DNA from: DATIJJ01 sp039936115
GTDB taxonomy: Bacteria > Pseudomonadota > Gammaproteobacteria > DSM-16500
Length of the DNA: 26,212 nucleotides
Assembly (NCBI GenBank): GCA_039936115.1
Contig: JBDTIZ010000021.1
Span: 1 to 26,212, forward strand
Direction of reading: 5' to 3'
Positions 1 to 7,762 of the stretch are shown here, in pieces. The notes beneath the pieces were generated by a model that saw nothing but the letters and a program-made list of their open reading frames with translations, had not been told where the DNA came from and made no database searches. Position 1 is the first letter of the stretch. Every line of letters begins with the position of its first letter. The position numbers and the translations under genes are program-made.

Positions 1-2
1 CA

Positions 3-1184
3 CAAACTATTCTAGAATTTCTCGCTAACGAAATTGAAACACTTAAGAAAACCGGATTATACAAAGGCCAGCGTGTTATTACCTCGCAACAACAAGCCGC
101 GATTACAGTGGCTGATGGCTCAGAAGTCTTAAATTTTTGCGCGAATAATTATTTAGGTTTGGCAAACAATCCTGAACTTATTGCGGCTGCAAAAAAAGCC
201 GTTGAAAAATATGGTTTCGGTATGTCATCCGTGCGATTTATCTGCGGCACACAATCAGATCACGTTGAACTTGAAAAACGGTTGAGTGATTTTTTAGGGA
301 TGGAAGATACTATACTCTACTCTTCTTGTTTTGATGCGAATGGTGGATTGTTTGAAACATTGCTAGGTCCTGATGATGCTATTATCAGTGACGCATTAAA
401 TCACGCTAGCATTATCGATGGTATCAGACTTTGCAAAGCGCAACGTTTTCGTTATAACAATAATGATATGAAAGATCTCGAACAAAAATTACAAGAAGCC
501 AAAAATTGTCGTTTCCGTTTAATTGCAACCGATGGGGTTTTTTCAATGGACGGTACCATTGCAAATTTACCTGCTATTTGTGATTTAGCTGATAAATATG
601 ATGCGCTAGTCATGGTCGATGATTCACATGCAGTAGGATTCATGGGGAAAAACGGTCGTGGCACTCACGATTATCATAATGTCATGAATCGAATTGATAT
701 CATTACCGGCACACTCGGCAAAGCACTAGGTGGTGCATCTGGTGGTTATACTAGTGCGAAAAAAGAAATTGTCGAATGGCTACGCGAGCGTTCACGTCCG
801 TATTTATTTTCTAATACACTCGCACCGGTTATCGCTGCAACATCCATTAAGGTACTTGATATTTTAGAATCAAGCCACGACTTAGTAAAACGTCTTCACG
901 ACAATAGTGCTTATTTCCGCAGTAAAATGGAACGTTTAGGTTTTAAATTAATCCCAGGTGAGCACCCTATTATTCCAGTGATGTTAGGCGATGCGCAGCT
1001 TGCAAAAACCATGGCGAATGAAATGTTACAGGAAGGTGTGTATGTGGTCGGATTTTCTTATCCTGTTGTTCCGCATAATCAAGCACGTATCCGCACGCAA
1101 ATGTCTGCGGCACATGAAAAACAGCATTTAGATAAAGCGATTAATGCATTTGAAAAAGTTGGGAAAAAATTAGGAGTGATTTAA
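3..1184 (+). CDS. kbl: Glycine C-acetyltransferase (2-amino-3-ketobutyrate CoA ligase), 5'-truncated by window edge
   Basis: PLP enzyme that cleaves 2-amino-3-oxobutyrate with CoA into glycine and acetyl-CoA, the second step of threonine catabolism. The reading frame is open from base 3 and the residues before the internal GTG at 108 match E. coli Kbl (…VITSQQQAAITVADGS…). The gene therefore starts a few codons upstream of the window; 393 residues are visible against 398 in E. coli. Family landmarks are NFCANNYLGLANNP, the DDSHAVGF motif, and the PLP-lysine motif TGTLGKALGGASGG, with the lysine codon at 720-722. The stop is followed after 2 bases by tdh, so the two are one transcription unit. 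Near full-length similarity makes the call very secure. Confidence 0.97.
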   Translation, partial: QTILEFLANEIETLKKTGLYKGQRVITSQQQAAITVADGSEVLNFCANNYLGLANNPELIAAAKKAVEKYGFGMSSVRFICGTQSDHVELEKRLSDFLGMEDTILYSSCFDANGGLFETLLGPDDAIISDALNHASIIDGIRLCKAQRFRYNNNDMKDLEQKLQEAKNCRFRLIATDGVFSMDGTIANLPAICDLADKYDALVMVDDSHAVGFMGKNGRGTHDYHNVMNRIDIITGTLGKALGGASGGYTSAKKEIVEWLRERSRPYLFSNTLAPVIAATSIKVLDILESSHDLVKRLHDNSAYFRSKMERLGFKLIPGEHPIIPVMLGDAQLAKTMANEMLQEGVYVVGFSYPVVPHNQARIRTQMSAAHEKQHLDKAINAFEKVGKKLGVI

Positions 1185-1186
1185 CA

Positions 1187-2212
1187 ATGAAAGCGATTAC
1201 AAAAATAAAACCGGAACGTGGCGTTTGGTTGATGGATGTTGCTGAACCTACAGTTGGATGTAACGATGTTTTAATCAAAGTTAAAAAAACAGCTATTTGC
1301 GGTACTGACGTTCATATTTACAATTGGGATGCATGGGCGCAGCAAACGATTCCTTTGCCTTTAACAATTGGTCATGAATTTTCAGGTGAAATTGTTCAAA
1401 TCGGTTCAGAAGTAAAAGGCTTTAAATTAGGTGATCGCGTATCAGGTGAAGGCCATATTGCCTGCGGTTTCTGCCGCAATTGCCGCGCTGGCCGTCGTCA
1501 TGTCTGTCGTAAAAATGAAAGTGTAGGCGTCACACGCACGGGTTGTTTCGCAGAATATATTTCGATTCCAGCCGTCAATGCTTATCCTATTCCAAGTGCT
1601 GTCACGGATAATCAAGCAGCTATTTTAGATCCGTTTGGAAATGCGGTGCATACAGCATTGTCTTTTAGTCTAGTTGGCGAAGATGTGTTAATTACAGGCG
1701 CGGGGCCTGTTGGAATTATGGCAGTGGCCGTCGCTCGTCATGTTGGCGCAAGGCATATTGTCATCACTGATGTAAATGAGTATCGTTTGGAATTGGCTAA
1801 AAAAATGGGTGCATCGCTTGCGCTAGATGTACAAAAAACGTCGTTAAATGAAGCGATGGATATTTTAGGCATGCGTGAAGGCTTTGATGTGGGATTAGAA
1901 ATGTCTGGCAATCCTAAAGCATTTAGCGACATGTTGGATCATATGAATCATGCCGGGAAAGTTGCTTTGCTTGGATTCTTGCCGCGTGAAACACAAATTA
2001 ATTGGAACAATATCATTATGAAAGGCCTGCAAGTGAAAGGTATTTATGGCCGTGAAATGTTTGATACGTGGTACAAAATGATTAGCATGTTACAAAGTAA
2101 TTTGGATATTTCGCCGGTGATTACACATGAGTTTCATTATAGTGAGTATCAGAAAGCGTTTGATACGATGTTGTCGGGGTTGAGTGGCAAAGTGATTATG
2201 AGCTGGGAATGA
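1187..2212 (+). CDS. tdh: L-threonine 3-dehydrogenase
   Basis: Zinc-dependent medium-chain dehydrogenase that oxidises L-threonine with NAD+ to 2-amino-3-oxobutyrate, the substrate of the preceding kbl product. The protein is 341 residues, the same length as E. coli Tdh. Catalytic zinc ligands Cys38 (AICGTDVHIY) and His63-Glu64 (GHEFSGEI) are present. So are the four structural zinc cysteines 93, 96, 99 and 107, and the nucleotide-binding glycine motif GAGPVGIMA. The ATG is preceded by TAGGAG inside the end of kbl, so translation is probably coupled. No clear terminator follows; only a short T-run (about 2224-2229) lies between this stop and the next gene. Confidence 0.97.
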   Translation: MKAITKIKPERGVWLMDVAEPTVGCNDVLIKVKKTAICGTDVHIYNWDAWAQQTIPLPLTIGHEFSGEIVQIGSEVKGFKLGDRVSGEGHIACGFCRNCRAGRRHVCRKNESVGVTRTGCFAEYISIPAVNAYPIPSAVTDNQAAILDPFGNAVHTALSFSLVGEDVLITGAGPVGIMAVAVARHVGARHIVITDVNEYRLELAKKMGASLALDVQKTSLNEAMDILGMREGFDVGLEMSGNPKAFSDMLDHMNHAGKVALLGFLPRETQINWNNIIMKGLQVKGIYGREMFDTWYKMISMLQSNLDISPVITHEFHYSEYQKAFDTMLSGLSGKVIMSWE

Positions 2213-2269
2213 TGTAGCACGGCTGTTTTTTATATTTAAATGTAATAACCTAATGATGAGAAATATAGA

Positions 2270-2773
2270 ATGTCGAGAAAAAAACGCAAAGATAAATATA
2301 GAGTATCTCGATCAAGCGATGAGAATGGCCTATTAGAAAAGTTGGCTTCTCCATTGTATTTATCATTAAAAGGACCTGTTCAAAGCACAGCAAAAATACT
2401 CAATGCTATCGTCAAACCTGTGATAAATAGGATCGAAAAAATTCCTATAGCCACATGCTTGCGGGAACATATCCCCACGCCTATCAGGCTAGCGTTGGAA
2501 AAAGATCACCATACCGTCATTGACCATACGTTAAGAAGGTTTATTCCCCAAGGTGGCGCCGCGATTTTGGCTTTTATGATATTGGCCTTGTGCCAAAAAA
2601 CTGTGACTGTTGAAGATGAAGAACGGCTTAAGACTGCGCTATATAGTACTCTTGTTTGCATTGTTGGTAGCAGTAGCGTTGGTTTTCTTGAAGGAATTAA
2701 TAAAGTTAACGATCCAAATCCAGAAAATGATATAGAAAATCCTAAATTGTTTTATACTTCACCACGATTGTAA
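2270..2773 (+). CDS. Small hypothetical membrane protein
   Basis: I do not recognise this 167-residue protein. Its first 15 residues are very basic (MSRKKRKDKYRVSRSS). A central amphipathic region follows, then two hydrophobic stretches at about 94-109 (GGAAILAFMILALC) and 123-141 (ALYSTLVCIVGSSSVGF). These could be a membrane hairpin, with the charged linker TVEDEERLK between them. The C-terminal 25 residues are polar. There is no signal peptide and no catalytic motif. The Shine-Dalgarno sequence is weak (only a GATGAGA-like stretch). It stands alone after tdh and just before a long palindrome, and codon use is AT-rich like its neighbours. It may be a lineage-specific gene. Its reality rests on length and a coherent two-helix profile. 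Confidence 0.6.
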   Translation: MSRKKRKDKYRVSRSSDENGLLEKLASPLYLSLKGPVQSTAKILNAIVKPVINRIEKIPIATCLREHIPTPIRLALEKDHHTVIDHTLRRFIPQGGAAILAFMILALCQKTVTVEDEERLKTALYSTLVCIVGSSSVGFLEGINKVNDPNPENDIENPKLFYTSPRL

Positions 2774-2776
2774 TAT

Positions 2777-2898
2777 CTCAAAACAGATGCCAAATTGACT
2801 GGATCCCGCAGACAAGCCGCGGACGACGGCTAAGAAAAACAATAACGTCTCCTCCGCCATTGTTCGCGGGATTCAGTCGATTTGGCGTCTGTTTTGAG
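2777..2898. repeat. Long imperfect palindrome (dispersed-repeat-like)
   Basis: Inverted arms at 2777-2809 and 2866-2898 are 33 bases each and match at 30 positions. The pairing continues inward imperfectly (CCCGCAGACAAG facing CTTGTCTGCGGG-like bases), leaving an A-rich apex near 2830-2846. It fills the gap between two convergent genes and could act as a bidirectional transcription barrier. It lacks a clean U-run, so a repetitive palindromic element is the better reading. Confidence 0.8.
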
Positions 2899-2929
2899 TC
2901 TTGTGCGCTATCGTCGTTCTAAAAACCAA

Positions 2930-4321
2930 TTAACCAAACCGCTCAGTTAAATAACTAAATAAAGCACGTAACGCCATCGCTTCGCCGCCTAATGGACGTC
3001 CAGCGCGTGATTTTAAATTCCACGCCATAATGTCAAAATGCACCCAGGGAATTTCATCAGGAACAAATTCTTTTAAAAATAATGCCGCGGTAATTGCACC
3101 AGCATACGAATCAGGCGATGTATTATTAATATCGGCGATCGAGCTGTTTAATGAATCGCGATAAAGTGTGTAAAGGGGTAAACGCCAAATGGGATCTAAA
3201 TTTTGATTACCGTGATAAATTAATTCATTTGCTAATACATCATGATTGGAAAACATCGCTGATATTTCAGTGCCAACAGCGACTCTTGCAGCACCCGTTA
3301 ACGTCGCCATGTCAATTAACACATCCGGTTTTTCACTTGTTGCTTCAGTCAGCGCATCAGCTAACACTAAACGCCCTTCTGCATCGGTGTTGCCAATTTC
3401 AATCGTAATACCTTTACGGCTTTTAATCACATCGCCAGGACGAAACGCATTTCCCGCGACTGAGTTTTCAACAGCTGGAATTAAGACGCGCAAATTCACG
3501 GGTAATTCTGCTTGCATAATCATACGTGCTAAACCTAGTACATGTGCCGCACCCGCCATATCTTTTTTCATTAACAACATCGCGTTGGAAGGTTTGATAT
3601 CAAGTCCCCCCGTATCAAAACAAACGCCTTTACCGACTAGCGTCACTTTAGGATGTTTTTTGTTTCCCCAGCGCAAATCTAATAAACGTGGTTCATCATC
3701 GCATGCGCGTCCCACAGCATGGATCAAAGGAAAATTATTTTTTAATAACTCATCACCGATGATTTGTTTCACTTTTGCATTGTATTCTTTCCCTAGATCT
3801 AAGGTTGCTTCAGCTAATTCGCTTGGCCCCATGTCTTCTGTTGGTGTGTTAATCAAATCACGCACTAGATTAATAGATTCAACTGTGTTGGTAATGAGTT
3901 CGATATCGTAACTTTTTGGCAAGACAAGTTGAGCAACTTTTTTTGAGGCTTTTTTATAGCGCGTAAATTGATAAGCACCTAATCCCCAAGCAATTGCAAA
4001 ATTTGCATATTCAGTATTATCTAAATCGAAATCAGAAACATCCATATTAAAAATATACTGACCTTCGGGTAAATTGATCGGTAGATTTCCCACACCCCAG
4101 AAATTTTTCATATCTGAAATGCCACACAAGACTTGAGTTAATTTTCCAGATGTATCTGGCAGCAAGCAAATGGTACTCGCGTCTGCTTTAAATCCGGTAG
4201 ATGCAATCCAACTTTTGATAAAACTATTTTGTTTTGATAACCATGCAGTAAAATCTTTCGCGGTGAGAATTAAAATGGGAATGGCTTTTTTCGAATATTG
4301 TGTTGTAAAACAGCTTAGCAT
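2930..4321 (-). CDS. M17 family leucyl aminopeptidase
   Basis: Cytosolic metallo-aminopeptidase that removes N-terminal residues from peptides. The catalytic domain is complete: GKGVCFDTGG and NTDAEGRL give metal ligands Lys231, Asp236, Asp254, Asp313 and Glu315, and Lys243 and Arg317 sit at the catalytic positions. The chosen ATG (4321) has AGAGAGG upstream and gives 463 residues. The frame stays open 42 codons further upstream, but that stretch is translated palindromic repeat DNA and should not be counted. The length and short N-terminal domain fit the shorter PepA/PepB-like branch rather than classical PepA of about 500 residues, so I give no symbol. It lies downstream of ald on the same strand, separated by a repeat element. 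Confidence 0.93.
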   Translation of the reverse strand: MLSCFTTQYSKKAIPILILTAKDFTAWLSKQNSFIKSWIASTGFKADASTICLLPDTSGKLTQVLCGISDMKNFWGVGNLPINLPEGQYIFNMDVSDFDLDNTEYANFAIAWGLGAYQFTRYKKASKKVAQLVLPKSYDIELITNTVESINLVRDLINTPTEDMGPSELAEATLDLGKEYNAKVKQIIGDELLKNNFPLIHAVGRACDDEPRLLDLRWGNKKHPKVTLVGKGVCFDTGGLDIKPSNAMLLMKKDMAGAAHVLGLARMIMQAELPVNLRVLIPAVENSVAGNAFRPGDVIKSRKGITIEIGNTDAEGRLVLADALTEATSEKPDVLIDMATLTGAARVAVGTEISAMFSNHDVLANELIYHGNQNLDPIWRLPLYTLYRDSLNSSIADINNTSPDSYAGAITAALFLKEFVPDEIPWVHFDIMAWNLKSRAGRPLGGEAMALRALFSYLTERFG

Positions 4322-4351
4322 TCTGATACCTCTCTGCTCGTATTGTTTTAT

Positions 4352-4428
4352 CCTATGTGTTTGCCCTGAATCCTTGATACGCAAATTTTTATCTCTTTGG
4401 CTGAGAGGGCGAACACATAGGTTCGCCC
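4352..4428. repeat. Palindromic intergenic repeat between ald and the M17 peptidase
   Basis: Arms 4352-4367 and 4406-4421 are complementary over 16 bases with one G:T-type mismatch. A second nested hairpin, GGGCGAAC (4407-4414) with GTTCGCCC (4421-4428), shares the right arm, so two alternative folds compete. The 122-base gap between the two minus-strand genes is essentially this element. There is no U-run typical of an intrinsic terminator. Confidence 0.75.
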
Positions 4429-4443
4429 CTACAAAGCCAAATA

Positions 4444-5562
4444 TCAACTCGCGATCATCACTTCCGCCGGCGTATATTCTTGCTTCAGCGCAGCCGCAAC
4501 AGCTTGATGGGTTAAGCGGTTTTTACAAACATTTAATCCGTGCATTAAGTGCGGATCTCGCATCATTGCTTGTTTATAGCCAAGATTTGCTAGTGCCAAG
4601 ACAAACGGCAAGGTTGCATTATTTAATGCAAACGTTGAAGTGCGCGGCACAGCACCTGGCATGTTTGTCACACAATAATGCACTACACCATCTTCAATAT
4701 AGGTTGGATTTTGGTGTGTTGTTGGACGACTCGTTTCGAAACATCCACCTTGATCGATAGAGACATCGACCATTACAGACCCAGGACGCATTAAACTCAG
4801 CATGGCTTTAGTGACTAACTTCGGTGCGGATCCACCAGGCACTAACACTGCGCCAATCACGAGATCTGCTGTTGAAATATGTTTTTCGATCGCATCGGTG
4901 GTTGAATAAATCGTGACGATTTTTGAACCGAACTGCAAATCCAACTGATATAAACGCTCGATCGTTTTATCGATAACCACGACACGAGCACCCATACCCA
5001 TCGCCATACGCACAGCATTGGTACCGACGACACCGCCACCCAAGACCACAACTTTTGCTGGCGCCACACCCGGCACGCCACCTAATAAAATTCCACTACC
5101 ACCATTGCTGATTTCCAAGCATGTAGCGCCCGCTTGAATTGACATACGTCCAGCAACTTCACTCATAGGTGCAAGCAATGGCAATCCGCCATTTTTATTT
5201 GTGACTGTTTCATACGCAATGGCGATACAGCCAGATTCTTTTAATAGTCGTGCTTGTTCAGGATCGGGAGCCAAATGCAGATAGGTAAACAAGACTTGAT
5301 CTTGACGCAACATTTTACATTCGTCTAGCTGAGGTTCTTTGACTTTAATAATCATTTCTGCAAATTGAAACACTTCCACTGCGGTATCAACAATTTTGGC
5401 GCCTACCTGCTCGTAGGCTGAATCAGCAATACCAATTCCTGCGCCCGCACCACGTTGCACGATGACTTGATGACCATTTACGGTGAGTTCGCGCACACTG
5501 CTTGGAACAAGACCGACACGAAACTCATTGTTTTTAATTTCCTTAGGTACACCGATTAGCAT
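4444..5562 (-). CDS. ald: Alanine dehydrogenase
   Basis: NAD-dependent L-alanine dehydrogenase, interconverting alanine and pyruvate plus ammonia. In bacteria it usually serves alanine catabolism. The chosen start is the ATG at 5562, giving 372 residues; GGAG lies about 6 bases upstream. A TTG four codons earlier would place the Shine-Dalgarno inside the gene. Numbered from the ATG, the substrate-binding and catalytic residues fall where they do in the well-studied mycobacterial enzyme: Lys75 (IKVKEP), His96 (YLHLAPD) and Asp270 (VDVSIDQGG). The Rossmann motif VLGGGVVGTNA is at about 173-183. N-terminal MLIGVPKEIKNNEFRVG is the family signature. It follows htpG on the same strand, with a strong hairpin in between. 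Confidence 0.96.
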   Translation of the reverse strand: MLIGVPKEIKNNEFRVGLVPSSVRELTVNGHQVIVQRGAGAGIGIADSAYEQVGAKIVDTAVEVFQFAEMIIKVKEPQLDECKMLRQDQVLFTYLHLAPDPEQARLLKESGCIAIAYETVTNKNGGLPLLAPMSEVAGRMSIQAGATCLEISNGGSGILLGGVPGVAPAKVVVLGGGVVGTNAVRMAMGMGARVVVIDKTIERLYQLDLQFGSKIVTIYSTTDAIEKHISTADLVIGAVLVPGGSAPKLVTKAMLSLMRPGSVMVDVSIDQGGCFETSRPTTHQNPTYIEDGVVHYCVTNMPGAVPRTSTFALNNATLPFVLALANLGYKQAMMRDPHLMHGLNVCKNRLTHQAVAAALKQEYTPAEVMIAS

Positions 5563-5613
5563 TTGTTTCTCCAAATTTGATTACATCGATATCACTACAC
5601 ACTCTAAAGTACT

Positions 5614-5693
5614 GAAGCTTCCCCCCTCTGGCCAACCCTCTCCTCTCACGTTCTTCGTGGGAGGAGAGGGTTGGCCAGAGGAGGGTTGGCTTC
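5614..5693. repeat. Very stable 26-bp perfect-type hairpin between htpG and ald
   Basis: Arms 5625-5650 and 5656-5681 are complementary over 26 bases with one G:T pair and a 5-base loop (TTCTT). Weaker pairing extends outward to GAAGC (5614-5618) and GCTTC (5689-5693). The distal side repeats part of the arm (GAGGGTTGGC). No T-run follows on either strand, so it looks like a mobile or repetitive palindrome. It could still attenuate or stabilise the htpG-ald transcript. Confidence 0.85.
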
Positions 5694-5717
5694 ACCTCAA
5701 AAACACACATCAAACAA

Positions 5718-7649
5718 CTATTCCGCCAACTCCAATAACAATTTATTCATTCTCTGCACAAACACCGCCGGATCTTTTAACTGTCCACCTTCAGCTAAAA
5801 TAGCTTGATCAAATAAAATCTGTGTCCATTCTTGAAAACTTTCGGTTTTTGATTCAGTCTTAAGCTTGGTTATTAATTTGTGGTCTGGATTCAATTCAAA
5901 AATCGGCTTAACTTCAGCAACTTCCTGGCCTGCGGATTTAAGCAATCGCTGTAATTGACTTCCCATATCATGCTCATCTGCCACCAAACAGGCTGGCGAA
6001 TTGGTTAAGCGATGTGATAACCGTACATCTTTAACTTGATCACCTAAAACAGTTTTGATGCGCTTTATAACATCATCAAATTCAGACTTTAATTTTTCTT
6101 CATTTTGTTGTTGCTGTGCTTTTTCTTTTTCATCTTCTTTGCCCGCTATTTCTTCAAGACTGACATCACCTTTAGCAACTGATTGTAAGGTTTTGCCTTC
6201 ATATTCTGGCAAATTACTCACTAACCATTCATCGATGCGATCATGTAACAATAAGACTTCAACGGATTTTTTGCGGAAAATTTCTAGATGCGGACTTGAT
6301 TTTGCCGTATTAAAATTTTCAGCAGTGATGTAATAAATTTTCTTTTGTTCTGGTTTCATACGTTTAATGTAATCATCTAGCGAAACAGTTTGCTCTGGCA
6401 AATCAGTTAAGGTTGATGTGAAACGTATTAATTTTGCAACGCGTGCGCGATTTGCAAAATCTTCTGCGGGACCTTCTTTCAACACATTACCAAATTCAGT
6501 CCAGAATTTAGCGTATTTTTCAGGATCATCCGTGGCTATTTTATCCAACATATCCAACACGCGTTTGACGAGTGCCGCACGTAATTTTGGAATAACGGGA
6601 TTGTCTTGTAAAATTTCGCGAGAGATGTTTAAGGGTAATGCGTTCGTGTCGACAATGCCGCGTACAAAGCGTAAATAATGCGGAATAAATTGCTCGACTT
6701 GATCCATGATAAAAACGCGTTGCACATACAATTTTAACCCATGTTGACGATCGCGCTGCCAAAGATCAAAAGGTGCGCGCGCCGGAATATAAAGCAAGCT
6801 TATATAATCTAAATTTCCACCTTCAACTAAGTTATGTGACCAAGCAAGCGGATCTTCAAAATCATGCGCAAGATGTTTGTAATATTCTTTGTATTGCTCA
6901 TCGGTGATTGAACTTTTTGATAACGTCCAAAGCGCAGTTGCACGATTAACAACTTCCCACTCGCTCTCAGTCGCTTTATTTTCTTCTTCTGTTGCTTGTG
7001 CCATTTTGTGCATGAAAATTGGCAAATTAATGTGATCAGAGTATTTAGTGATAATCGTACGCAATCGCCAATCATTTAAAAAATCATCTTCGCCTTCTTT
7101 TAAATGTAAAACAATTTCTGTACCGCGATCTTGTTTTTCAACATTTGCAATCGTGTATTCACCTGTGCCATCGGATTCCCAATGCACACCATGTTCCACT
7201 GTCAAACCAGCGCGTCTTGTCGTGACTGATACTTTGTCTGCCACAATAAATGCAGAATAAAAACCCACACCAAACTGCCCAATTAAATGCGCATCTTTCT
7301 TTTGATCGCCTGTCAACTGTGCTAGAAAATCACGTGTGCCTGATTTGGCAATCGTACCCAAGTTGGCAATCACTTCATCGCGACTCATACCAATGCCGTT
7401 ATCTTTTAACGTAATGGTTCGCGCTTTTGGATCGAAGCTTAAATAGACTTTCAATTCAGCATCGTTTTCATAAAGTGCTGTATCGGATAATGCTTCAAAA
7501 CGTAATTTATCAGCGGCATCAGATGCGTTAGATATCAATTCACGTAAAAATATTTCTTTATTGCTGTAAAGAGAATGTACAACTAAATGTAATAATTGTT
7601 TGACTTCAGTTTGAAAACTTAGCGTTTCTTGTTGCGGATGCATAGTCAT
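5718..7649 (-). CDS. htpG: Molecular chaperone HtpG (bacterial Hsp90)
   Basis: Cytosolic ATP-dependent chaperone that remodels client proteins together with DnaK. It has 643 residues against 624 in E. coli. The GHKL ATPase domain shows Glu37 and Asn41 (RELISNASDAADKL), DNGIGM at 83-88 and the lid motif GQFGVGFYSAF at about 124-134. The middle and C-terminal dimerisation domains follow, with a charged, glutamine-rich linker (KEKAQQQQNEEKLK). The start is the first ATG at 7649, with TAGGAG about 10 bases upstream; a second ATG two codons in is further from it. A sigma-32-type promoter lies just upstream, and the expected transcript has a leader of about 30 bases. Confidence 0.98.
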   Translation of the reverse strand: MTMHPQQETLSFQTEVKQLLHLVVHSLYSNKEIFLRELISNASDAADKLRFEALSDTALYENDAELKVYLSFDPKARTITLKDNGIGMSRDEVIANLGTIAKSGTRDFLAQLTGDQKKDAHLIGQFGVGFYSAFIVADKVSVTTRRAGLTVEHGVHWESDGTGEYTIANVEKQDRGTEIVLHLKEGEDDFLNDWRLRTIITKYSDHINLPIFMHKMAQATEEENKATESEWEVVNRATALWTLSKSSITDEQYKEYYKHLAHDFEDPLAWSHNLVEGGNLDYISLLYIPARAPFDLWQRDRQHGLKLYVQRVFIMDQVEQFIPHYLRFVRGIVDTNALPLNISREILQDNPVIPKLRAALVKRVLDMLDKIATDDPEKYAKFWTEFGNVLKEGPAEDFANRARVAKLIRFTSTLTDLPEQTVSLDDYIKRMKPEQKKIYYITAENFNTAKSSPHLEIFRKKSVEVLLLHDRIDEWLVSNLPEYEGKTLQSVAKGDVSLEEIAGKEDEKEKAQQQQNEEKLKSEFDDVIKRIKTVLGDQVKDVRLSHRLTNSPACLVADEHDMGSQLQRLLKSAGQEVAEVKPIFELNPDHKLITKLKTESKTESFQEWTQILFDQAILAEGGQLKDPAVFVQRMNKLLLELAE

Positions 7650-7687
7650 GGTGATTGATTCTCCTAAATGATCGACTTGCAGAGGAG

Positions 7688-7716
7688 TATATGGGCAAAA
7701 TGAATAGATTCAAGGG
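7688..7716 (-). promoter_or_regulatory. Sigma-32 (heat-shock) promoter of htpG
   Basis: Read on the minus strand: CCCTTGAA (7716-7709), 13 bases, then CCCATATA (7695-7688). This matches the RpoH consensus (CTTGAA, 13-15 bases, CCCATNT) at essentially every key position. The predicted start is near 7680, about 30 bases before the htpG ATG. HtpG is a classical RpoH regulon member, which supports the call. Confidence 0.88.
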
Positions 7717-7717
7717 A

Positions 7718-7755
7718 ATATTTAAGGCACAACCTTAATGGCGTGCCTTAAATAT
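7718..7755. repeat. 13-bp inverted repeat upstream of the htpG promoter
   Basis: Perfect arms ATATTTAAGGCAC (7718-7730) and its complement (7743-7755) enclose a 12-base loop. The loop carries CCTTAA, which can also pair with TTAAGG of the left arm. It sits after the stop of the upstream minus-strand gene and ends 2 bases before the -35 box. It may be that gene's terminator (it lacks a U-run), an operator for a dimeric regulator, or both. Confidence 0.6.
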
Positions 7756-7762
7756 AGTCTAA

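Noticed and set aside
108..1184. GTG at 108 considered as the kbl start
   Set aside because: Upstream codons in the same frame match conserved Kbl residues, so the true start lies left of the window.
3246..3911. A 221-codon plus-strand open frame
   Set aside because: It lies wholly antisense to the well-supported M17 peptidase and has no ribosome site or recognisable domain.
4170..4760. A 196-codon plus-strand open frame
   Set aside because: It spans the start of the peptidase gene, a palindromic repeat and the end of ald, all better explained on the other strand.
5625..5681. Hairpin considered as the htpG terminator
   Set aside because: Neither strand has a T-run after the stem, and the stem is far longer than usual for an intrinsic terminator.
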